NCBI RefSeq assembly: GCF_039822205.1 | Contig: NZ_JBAGBW010000016.1 | Location: 1 to 49,300 of the forward strand | DNA: 49,300 nt | Source: Thermodesulfobium sp. 4217-1 | GTDB lineage: Bacteria > Thermodesulfobiota > Thermodesulfobiia > Thermodesulfobiales > Thermodesulfobiaceae | Direction of reading: 5' to 3' | Shown here: piece after piece, positions 43,305 through 49,300 of the stretch | How the letters are laid out: the number at the start of each line of letters is the position of its first letter | Numbering within the stretch: the first letter of the stretch is position 1 | Notes under the pieces: generated by a model | Told to the model about the DNA's origin: nothing | Databases searched by the model: none | What the model saw: the letters and a program-made list of their open reading frames with translations, nothing else | Translations under genes and position numbers: made by a program

Positions 43305-43900
43305 TATGTTAATGTCGAACGGTTCCATATTTTGACATTAAGATCGACCCCATATTCTGGTTCGAAATTATATATATCCTCTTTCTTGAAAATCTCATAT
43401 ATTATTTTAATGTCATTTATAGAAATATTCACAAAATTCTTCAGCTCGCAATTTCCTATGAAAAATCCTTTTGTAGTTATAACTTCGTCTTCTTCTGCCA
43501 ATTTATAGTTACAAAATTTGCTATCACGCGAACAGTCAGCAAGATAATAGGTTTTCTTTTTTGAAAGAAGAGCCATATTATATTTTTCTTCTTTTATATT
43601 GGATAAAAATATTTCAAAGACATTAGCTGAGTAGAGACTTGCGCCCAAGCAAAGACATAGAGTCTTAGCAAATAATATGATCATTCTCAATGAGGTAAAT
43701 GAGCCAGGACCCCTGCAAACGTAAATTGAATCAATTTCATTGATATTAATACTATACAGATCTAAAAAATGACTAAATCGAAGATGCAGTTGATCTGACA
43801 AATGTCCTTTGAAACTGAAATTTTTAATGTCTTTGCCGTTGGCTATCATAAAAAAAGTCTCATCATTTACATTCGCAATAAAAAATTTAATATTTTTCAC
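43304..43900 (-). CDS. tsaB: tRNA threonylcarbamoyladenosine synthesis protein TsaB
   Basis: A 198-residue partner of TsaD needed for the t6A37 tRNA modification. The family signature appears as YVCRGPGSFTSLRMII, where most TsaB proteins have GPGSFTGLR. FSFKGHLSDQLHLRF is the preceding helix. The second half is divergent and shorter than in E. coli. Start GTG at 43900 behind AAGGGACG. Identity is supported by position between tsaE and rimI; tsaC and tsaD are not in the window. Confidence 0.88.
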   Translation of the reverse strand: MKNIKFFIANVNDETFFMIANGKDIKNFSFKGHLSDQLHLRFSHFLDLYSININEIDSIYVCRGPGSFTSLRMIILFAKTLCLCLGASLYSANVFEIFLSNIKEEKYNMALLSKKKTYYLADCSRDSKFCNYKLAEEDEVITTKGFFIGNCELKNFVNISINDIKIIYEIFKKEDIYNFEPEYGVDLNVKIWNRSTLT

Positions 43901-43912
43901 CGTCCCTTAAGA

Positions 43913-44362
43913 TTAACTTTTATTGAAAAGACTGCAATACTCAGCAGCCTTCCCCCCACGAATAAAGATCTCTCTATGATCCTCATATAAAACAAATTCA
44001 AAAACCGTTGCGTTTTTAAATATTGGCAAATCAAATTTTGGCCACTCGACTATTACAATCTCATCTTCAATTTCTTCAAGCTCCATAAAAAGGGCAAAAT
44101 CTGGCTTTTCCAACCTATAAAAATCAAGATGATAAATTCTTGTGTCTTTAAAATCGTACTTGTTCAAGAGAGTGAAACTCGGGCTAAAGGCTGTACCCAC
44201 AATCCCTCTCACAAAGGTAGTCTTGCCAGATCCCAGATCCCCTACCAAGAGCAAAACGTCGCCCTTTTCAAGAATTTGGCTGACTTTATCGCCGAACTCA
44301 GTCATTTCCTCTTCGCTATTAATTACTACTTTATTAACTTTATTTTTATCCTTTTCTGCCAT
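43913..44362 (-). CDS. tsaE: tRNA threonylcarbamoyladenosine synthesis ATPase TsaE
   Basis: A 149-residue P-loop ATPase of the TsaBDE complex. Walker A is VGDLGSGKTTFVRG near residue 42. The Thr-rich switch is FSPSFTLLNKYD, followed by IYHLDFYRLEKP and the IVEWPKF motif. The N-terminus is Lys/Asn-rich. ATG at 44362 lacks a visible ribosome site, as does the upstream dnaG. Confidence 0.94.
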   Translation of the reverse strand: MAEKDKNKVNKVVINSEEEMTEFGDKVSQILEKGDVLLLVGDLGSGKTTFVRGIVGTAFSPSFTLLNKYDFKDTRIYHLDFYRLEKPDFALFMELEEIEDEIVIVEWPKFDLPIFKNATVFEFVLYEDHREIFIRGGKAAEYCSLFNKS

Positions 44363-44389
44363 ATTATTTTTTTACACAGCATATTAATT

Positions 44390-46075
44390 TCATTTCTCAA
44401 ACGCTAGTTTTGCAATTTTTAAAGAAAGTTCTTTTTCCTTTTTTGCCAGGTCTAAAAATTCAACCTTTGCTTCTTTGTTGGTGGAGAGATTTTCTCTTAA
44501 AATTAACATATTTTTTCTTGTCCACGCAAGTTGTAATATCGTTTCCCACTGATCGTCTGAAATAATTGGTATATCCTCTAAGATAACCTGACTTATTTTA
44601 GCCTTTGTTTTATCAGACAGCTCGAAAATATTGTCGTCCAAATCAAATCCATCCTTACTAAAAATCTCTTCTGCTGCCTGCAAAAATTCATCATCGCTAA
44701 AAAGCATAGAATAATCAAAAGATTTAAGCAAAAAGTAAAAGTCAGGTCTCTCAATAATTGTCCTCAAAATATGTCTATCAAGATAATTTACAGAACCATA
44801 GACTATCTTTTCTCCAGATATCTTTCTTTTCGATATCCTTTCCGAATCCGACAGAATCCTTGATTGTGGAATATGCAGTTTTTCGCTAACCTTTTTTACA
44901 AATTCATCGATCTCTTCTGCGCCAAGGTTTTGTATCTGTGAAATAGCCAGTCTATATTTTTGTCTTTTTGACTCAATGGTATTAGAAATATCAGAAAAGA
45001 TAAGATTGACTCGAAAATCTACGCCGCTAATATAATTTTGCAAAATTTTTCCCATAGCTGTCCTGCCCGACCTCACAAGAACGTCATGTGGATCCAAGCC
45101 ATCGGGGAGAGTTGCGACAGAAAGGCTGCAAGTAAATTGATCTGTCATATTTAAGAGTCTATTTGTAGCAATCTTACCAGCTTCGTCAGCGTCATACATA
45201 ATGATTAATCTATCTACGATCTTATCTATCCTCTTAAAGGCAGATGGACTAGCGCTAGTTCCCAGAGATGCAACTGTGTTTCTAAAAGAGTTCTGATGCA
45301 TCATCAGAGCATCAAGATAACCCTCGACCAATATAGCCTTTCTTGAACTCTTTATGTGTTCAAAGGCCCTATCGATTAAAAATAGCGTATTCTTTTTCCT
45401 GAAGACAACGGTATCAGGATAATTTAGATATTTAGGGGAGTCTAATGCATTAGTTATCAGCCTTCCGCCAAAAGCCACAATTTCATTTTCTGCATCCTTG
45501 ATAGGGAAGGAAATCCTGCCAGCAAGACGCAATATGCTATCCCTTATATTTGAAAATATAGCAGATTTATAAATTATATCTTCAGAGATAGATAGTTTCT
45601 TCAGTCTTTCGACCAGATCCACTGCATCTTCTGGAACGAATCCTATTTCATATTCTTTCAAAAAATCATCAGAAAAACCCCTTGAACGCAGATAATTCAA
45701 AGCCCCACTTCCAATTTCTTTCCATAGACTTTCCTTAAAAAACTCGCCTGCCTCACTAAGCACCTTTAGAACCTTGTCTTTTGACGAGCTCTCAAATTCA
45801 GAGGATATCTCAATACCGCAAATTGAGGCAGCCTTCTTAAATGCCTCTACGAAAGTAAGATTTTCAAGTTTCATAAGAAAAGCAAAAGCATCCCCGCCAG
45901 TCTTACATCCAAAGCAGTAAAAAAGGCCTTTTTCGGGGTTTACATGAAAAGATGGAGTTTTTTCGTTGTGAAAGGGACACAACCCGATAAGGCTCTTCCC
46001 TTGCTGTTTCAAATGAACATAATGTCCAATAATCTCTGTTATTGAGATCTGTTTCTTGATATAGTCAAGATCCAT
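44390..46075 (-). CDS. dnaG: DNA primase
   Basis: A 561-residue primase that makes RNA primers at the fork. The N-terminal CHC2-type zinc site is GLCPFHNEKTPSF with CFGCKTGGDAF (Cys33, His36, Cys54, Cys57). The Toprim domain holds AILVEGYLDALMMHQ and a later MYDADEAGK. The C-terminal region, from about residue 430, should bind the DnaB helicase but is divergent. ATG at 46075 has no clear ribosome site. rpoD, its usual partner, is not adjacent. Confidence 0.95.
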   Translation of the reverse strand: MDLDYIKKQISITEIIGHYVHLKQQGKSLIGLCPFHNEKTPSFHVNPEKGLFYCFGCKTGGDAFAFLMKLENLTFVEAFKKAASICGIEISSEFESSSKDKVLKVLSEAGEFFKESLWKEIGSGALNYLRSRGFSDDFLKEYEIGFVPEDAVDLVERLKKLSISEDIIYKSAIFSNIRDSILRLAGRISFPIKDAENEIVAFGGRLITNALDSPKYLNYPDTVVFRKKNTLFLIDRAFEHIKSSRKAILVEGYLDALMMHQNSFRNTVASLGTSASPSAFKRIDKIVDRLIIMYDADEAGKIATNRLLNMTDQFTCSLSVATLPDGLDPHDVLVRSGRTAMGKILQNYISGVDFRVNLIFSDISNTIESKRQKYRLAISQIQNLGAEEIDEFVKKVSEKLHIPQSRILSDSERISKRKISGEKIVYGSVNYLDRHILRTIIERPDFYFLLKSFDYSMLFSDDEFLQAAEEIFSKDGFDLDDNIFELSDKTKAKISQVILEDIPIISDDQWETILQLAWTRKNMLILRENLSTNKEAKVEFLDLAKKEKELSLKIAKLAFEK

Positions 46076-46135
46076 AATATTTTACAAAAAAGGGTCAATC
46101 AAATTTAAACATATTATTTCCATAGCTACAGGATA

Positions 46136-46594
46136 CTATGAATCAGAGGCACCTTCAATCAAGAATTTAATTACAGAAAAAACTCCTGGATAGACCCTCA
46201 CTTTTGCCTCATATTCTCCTGGCATCTTAGCGCCATCAAAGGTTATTTGTTTTGAATCAAAATCAAACCCTAACTCTTTTAATTTATTAGAGATATCTTT
46301 TGAGGTTATAGCTCCATAAAATTTGTTATTTTCGCCAACCCTTGCCTTGATCACTATATTTGTAGAAGAGAGCTTCTGTGCCAAAGCCTTTGCATCAGTC
46401 AATCTCTTATCTTCTTTCTTTTTGTTTGCAACCTTTCTTGTCTCATATTCTTCTATAATTGACTTTGTAGCCTCTTTTGCCATCTTTTTTAAAAACAAAA
46501 AATTTCTCGCATAACCCTGAGAGACCTCGACTATATCCCCTGTCTTGCCAAGAGACTTTATATCTTGTGTAAGCAATACCTTAATCTTATCCAT
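46136..46594 (-). CDS. rplI: 50S ribosomal protein L9
   Basis: A 152-residue L9 with the conserved start KVLLTQDIKSLGKTGDIVEV, then SQGYARNFL, a long connecting helix and a C-terminal domain ending in YPGVFSVIKFLIEGAS. ATG follows AGGGAGGATATAT. Confidence 0.97.
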   Translation of the reverse strand: MDKIKVLLTQDIKSLGKTGDIVEVSQGYARNFLFLKKMAKEATKSIIEEYETRKVANKKKEDKRLTDAKALAQKLSSTNIVIKARVGENNKFYGAITSKDISNKLKELGFDFDSKQITFDGAKMPGEYEAKVRVYPGVFSVIKFLIEGASDS

Positions 46595-46671
46595 ACTATA
46601 TATCCTCCCTACAAGATTGAAATTTCAAAGGCAATATTACAAAAATTAGAAAGCGAAAAGAAACGAGAAAA

Positions 46672-47598
46672 TCATCTAATAAATCTTCTAATGTTAAAAA
46701 CAGAATCAAACACTCCAAAAAAAACTAACGAAAAGCTCAAAAAGGGCAATATTACAAACAACAAAACTATAAATATGCTTATAGTTTTAGATAAAAAAGC
46801 GTTTTTCAAAATCAATTTTTTTGACAGTATATACAAGAGCACAGAAGCCCCTGCAACTATATACACAAAAGTAAGTATCGATTCAATGTTTAAAAAAGCG
46901 TTTTTAAATTCAGTCGGTATCGGTAAAAAGGCTGCTACTAAAGTAAGCAAAAATAAGAGACTTAACTCATAAGGAACGTGAATATCTTTGAAATTTCCAA
47001 ACTTAGTAACTTCAATTTTATAGACATATTTTAAAATATAAGAAACAACTCTATATTGGAAGAGAGACCACAGAAAAAACAACAGTATCAATATAGAGGG
47101 GAGATATATTTCAAAATATTTTACAAATTGTTTAACCTCTTCAGGTGTTACGCCCGAAGACCCTTGATAGTAGGTCACCATAAATGATTCAAAGCTCGTA
47201 TAAATATTGTTTAAAAGATCCTTTGGGCCAGAAAAGATAATATATGCCGCTCCTAAAGCAAATAGCCCGGCAAGAGCTGCAGTAGAGCCGAGCAAAACAT
47301 TTATCGGCTTTTCTCTCTTTAAAATTGCCCCCATAACTATACCCAAAGAAAAATTAATTGAACAAAAAACTACAGAAATTATGTATGGTAGAAAAATAGC
47401 TATAATGATGCCAGATAGAAGCAGGGCAATCATGCCTTGAACAATGCCTTTTTTATACGTGATCACACAAATAGGTGCAGCCATCAATAGAAGCCCCAAA
47501 AAACCTAATGTTGGCACATAAATACCAAATAAAACAAGAAATACCACTAAGGCCGATACTAGCAAAACCTCAATGGCATCAAAGTTTTTTTTAAACAA
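46672..47598 (-). CDS. DUF2232 (YybS-like) membrane protein
   Basis: A 308-residue protein with about eight hydrophobic segments. It sits between rpsR and rplI, the usual location of YybS/DUF2232 proteins in Firmicutes and relatives. The block KEINV-type loops are not distinctive; assignment rests on topology, length and position. A charged loop with a SSGVTPEEVKQF stretch lies near residue 150. Start TTG at 47598 behind AAGGAGG. Function unknown in the family. Confidence 0.78.
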   Translation of the reverse strand: MFKKNFDAIEVLLVSALVVFLVLFGIYVPTLGFLGLLLMAAPICVITYKKGIVQGMIALLLSGIIIAIFLPYIISVVFCSINFSLGIVMGAILKREKPINVLLGSTAALAGLFALGAAYIIFSGPKDLLNNIYTSFESFMVTYYQGSSGVTPEEVKQFVKYFEIYLPSILILLFFLWSLFQYRVVSYILKYVYKIEVTKFGNFKDIHVPYELSLLFLLTLVAAFLPIPTEFKNAFLNIESILTFVYIVAGASVLLYILSKKLILKNAFLSKTISIFIVLLFVILPFLSFSLVFFGVFDSVFNIRRFIR

Positions 47599-47617
47599 AG
47601 GACCTCCTTAAATAAAA

Positions 47618-47686
47618 GTGAGTAGTTAGCTATAGGTCTTGATGTATTCAAGTAAACTACTACAAGTTTAAGTGCTAACTACTCAC
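47618..47686 (-). ncRNA. Predicted three-way-junction RNA element between rpsR and yybS
   Basis: A perfect 13-bp outer stem, GTGAGTAGTTAGC (47618-47630) with GCTAACTACTCAC (47674-47686), encloses two hairpins. One is CTTGA-TGTAT-TCAAG (47638-47652). The other is TAAACT-ACTACA-AGTTTA (47653-47670). On the minus strand it is followed by TTTTATTT and then the yybS ribosome site. It may end most rpsR transcripts, be a processing site, or be a protein-binding RNA. Not a structure I recognise. Confidence 0.5.
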
Positions 47687-47696
47687 GATTAATCTT

Positions 47697-47930
47697 TTAG
47701 TCGACAGTAAATGGCAAAAGAGCGATCATCCTTGCCCTTTTTATCGCTGTAGTAAGCTGCCTTTGATGCTTAGCGCAAGCTCCAGTAGCCCTTTTTGGCA
47801 AAATCTTACCTCTATCGCTTAGATACTTCTTTAAACGATTTACATCTTTATAATCAATAAACTTAACTTTTTCTGCACAAAAAGAACAGGCCTTACGTCT
47901 AACTCTTTTTCTTGTATTCTGTAATGCCAA
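47697..47930 (-). CDS. rpsR: 30S ribosomal protein S18
   Basis: A 77-residue S18 of the zinc-binding (C+) form, with CSFC and CAKH cysteine/histidine pairs and the basic core [20 protein letters not shown], then [12 protein letters not shown]. Start TTG at 47930 behind AAGGAGGGTTTTAA. Confidence 0.97.
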   Translation of the reverse strand: MALQNTRKRVRRKACSFCAEKVKFIDYKDVNRLKKYLSDRGKILPKRATGACAKHQRQLTTAIKRARMIALLPFTVD

Positions 47931-48023
47931 TTAAAACCCTCCTTCTATTTCAAGACAATTTAAAATAAGTAATAAAATTTAAAATTAATCAAGTAGCTAC
48001 TTAAAGCTCACGCTCTCCAATTT

Positions 48024-48449
48024 CTAAAAAGGAGAGTCACCCTTAGAAAAGTCATCATCAAATATAAAATCTTCTAATTCAGCGCTTTCTTCTCCAGTAG
48101 CTGACTTTTGGGAATTGTCTTGCTTGGGCGTCAGAAGCTGAACGCTATCAGCAATAATCTCAGTAACAGTTCTCTTAGAGCCTTCTTTGGTTTCATAGCT
48201 CCTATTTTGTAATCTGCCCTCTACAAGAAATAGTACTCCTTTTCTCATATAGTTACTGACAAATTCAGCAGTAGCGCGCCAGGCTACTATATTGAAAAAA
48301 TCTGCATTTGTTTGATCTGTAGAATTCTTTCTGTTAATCCTATTGACTGCAATAGTCAAACTCGCCACAGGTATGCCATCAGCAGTGTATCTGAGTTCTG
48401 GATCTTTAACAAGCCTACCTACTAATATGACCTTATTAAATCTGCTCAT
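48024..48449 (-). CDS. ssb: Single-stranded DNA-binding protein
   Basis: A 141-residue SSB. The OB-fold starts MSRFNKVILVGRLVKDPELR and has FFNIVAWRATAEFVSNYMRKG and VEGRLQNRSYE. An acidic tail ends in DDDFSKGDSPF, the protein-interaction tip. ATG at 48449 overlaps the rpsF end by 14 bases. Gene order rpsF-ssb-rpsR is the classic one. Confidence 0.96.
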   Translation of the reverse strand: MSRFNKVILVGRLVKDPELRYTADGIPVASLTIAVNRINRKNSTDQTNADFFNIVAWRATAEFVSNYMRKGVLFLVEGRLQNRSYETKEGSKRTVTEIIADSVQLLTPKQDNSQKSATGEESAELEDFIFDDDFSKGDSPF

Positions 48450-48816
48450 CAGAATCAGTCTCTCCTTTTTTTGACTGATTATCCTCCTTATCAGCACTCA
48501 CGACTACTTTTTGAAGGATATCTGGTTTTTTGACTATCATATGACGAATCACAATTTCATTAATCTTCAAAATTCTGTCGATTTCTGAAACCGCAGATGT
48601 TACCAACTTAAATTCATCATAGAAATAGATAGCTTCACGCAGGTCGTCAATCGTATAAGCTAATCTTTTTTTGCCCCAGTTGTCGCTTTTTATAAGCTCA
48701 CCGGAATTTTTTGCAATCAGATCGTGAATACGCTTCATCAACGCATCGATCTTTTCCTCTTCCGCATTTGGGTTGAAGAGAATTACTAGTTCATAAAACT
48801 TTGAATTTATCAACAA
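48436..48816 (-). CDS. rpsF: 30S ribosomal protein S6
   Basis: A 126-residue S6: YELVILFNPNAEEEKIDALM, then GKKRLAYTIDDLREAIYFY, and ILKINEIVIRHMIVKK, plus a Lys/Asp-rich tail. Start is TTG at 48816 or the TTG next to it at 48813, both behind GGGAGGTG. First gene of the long minus-strand operon. Confidence 0.95.
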   Translation of the reverse strand: MLINSKFYELVILFNPNAEEEKIDALMKRIHDLIAKNSGELIKSDNWGKKRLAYTIDDLREAIYFYDEFKLVTSAVSEIDRILKINEIVIRHMIVKKPDILQKVVVSADKEDNQSKKGETDSDEQI

Positions 48817-48835
48817 AACACCTCCCTATGGGTTT

Positions 48836-48852
48836 TGCCCTCTGTGTGGGCA
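48836..48852 (-). promoter_or_regulatory. Small hairpin in the rpsF leader
   Basis: TGCCC and GGGCA form a 5-bp stem with a 7-base loop between the tRNA-Ser 3' end and the rpsF start. It could separate or process the two transcripts, or take part in S6-S18 feedback, but I do not see the CCG bulge typical of the known S6:S18 motif. Confidence 0.35.
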
Positions 48853-48860
48853 GGGATAAA

Positions 48861-48954
<94 letters not shown>

Positions 48955-49050
48955 AAAAAGCAAACACATTATAACACAGTTACGAAGAAAGAGTGAATAG
49001 AAGAAATAAACTTAACTCTTACAAGCAATAACTAAGAAAACAATATTAAT

Positions 49051-49300
49051 TTAAAACATATCTCTTATTTCATCTATACTTTGAACCTTGATAGTAGCTT
49101 TAAGTATTCTTCTTAACTTCTCCCTGTCCTTCGTTTTTTTCACCAATAGCTTTATATCTCTTGGAACTTTATCAAATTTGGCTTCAATGGCATCTAAAAG
49201 TAAATCCTGGGCTTCAATAATCATGCCCTCTATCTTACCTTTCTCCATACCTTTCTCCATACCTTTCTCCATACCTTTCTCCATACCCTTTTTCATGCCT
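49051..49300 (-). CDS. C-terminal part of a PD-(D/E)XK transposase/Rpn-like protein (cut by window edge)
   Basis: The frame is open to the window edge, so the true start lies outside. The visible part has a run of GMEK repeats, then a helical tail with AQDLLLDAIEAKFDKVP and KTKDREKLRRILKA. Such repeated GxEKG segments before a DLLLDAIEAKFG-type end are common at the C-terminus of Rpn-family or PDDEXK transposase-like proteins in thermophiles and cyanobacteria. The nuclease domain itself is not in the window, so the call is tentative. Confidence 0.6.
   Translation of the reverse strand, partial: GMKKGMEKGMEKGMEKGMEKGKIEGMIIEAQDLLLDAIEAKFDKVPRDIKLLVKKTKDREKLRRILKATIKVQSIDEIRDMF
49237..49296. 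repeat. 12-bp tandem repeat encoding GMEK
   Basis: Four exact copies of ACCTTTCTCCAT (49237-49284) and one degenerate copy (49285-49296). Each is in frame and encodes one Gly-Met-Glu-Lys unit on the minus strand. Copy number could vary by slippage without breaking the frame. Confidence 0.95.

Noticed and set aside
49237-49296. Possible CRISPR-like array
   Set aside because: The units are 12 bases and directly adjacent with no spacers, and they encode GMEK repeats in a long frame.

Overview
The window is a gene-dense, AT-rich bacterial chromosome segment with about 60 protein genes, two tRNA genes (Lys-TTT and Ser-GGA) and no phage, IS element or CRISPR array. The mix points to an anaerobic, possibly thermophilic bacterium outside the well-studied phyla. 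It has an archaeal/thermophile-type 8-oxoguanine glycosylase (Ogg2), a minimal SufBC iron-sulfur system, PyrK, a NifV-like homocitrate synthase, a short ArgA, CsaB plus WecG/TagA wall-glycan enzymes and a type IV pilus motor set. I suspect a Thermodesulfobium-like lineage, but this is an inference from gene content and base composition only. Start codons are unusual: about 18 genes appear to start with TTG, infC most likely with ATA and argA most likely with ATT, each placed behind a clear Shine-Dalgarno sequence.

Layout. 1-2683 (minus): partial DUF169 protein, nitrilase-family amidohydrolase, Ogg2 glycosylase and an unrecognised 137-residue protein. 2831-4898 (plus): macro-domain protein and an aldehyde dehydrogenase. 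4915-7424 (minus): AI-2E-type permease and gltX. 7627-13651 (plus): an apparent lipid-linked glycan-decoration cluster with a GtrB/DPM-like glycosyltransferase, a methyltransferase, a broken gtrA remnant and two large GT-C-like membrane proteins. 13648-18714 (minus): yjbQ, then pilin, pilC, pilT and pilB. 18852-20132 (plus): mtaD. 20243-23529 (minus): manC, flavoprotein, NlpC/P60 hydrolase and a secreted 36-residue-repeat protein. 23631-24240 (plus): tadA and tRNA-Lys.

24324-29568 (minus) is one compact operon sufC-sufB-panC-csaB-wecG-pyrK, divergent from the NifV-like gene (29745-30917, plus) across a perfect 17-bp palindrome. 30937-36466 (minus): sugar-nucleotide epimerase, cstA, an orphan membrane sensor, a SpoU-type rRNA methylase and infC-rpmI-rplT. 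36616-42827 (plus): a six-gene operon of unknown-acpS-argA-Ca/Na exchanger-pth-mfd. 42831-48816 (minus): the replication/translation operon rpsF-ssb-rpsR-yybS-rplI-dnaG-tsaE-tsaB-rimI, preceded by tRNA-Ser and a partial gene with 12-bp tandem repeats at the right edge.

The least explained parts are the 7.6-13.7 kb glycan cluster, a predicted three-way-junction RNA between rpsR and yybS, a short upstream ORF coupled to cstA, the suf/nifV palindrome and several small proteins without a recognised family. I found no single clearly novel multi-gene system; the glycan cluster is the best candidate. No stretch longer than 300 bases lacks a gene.
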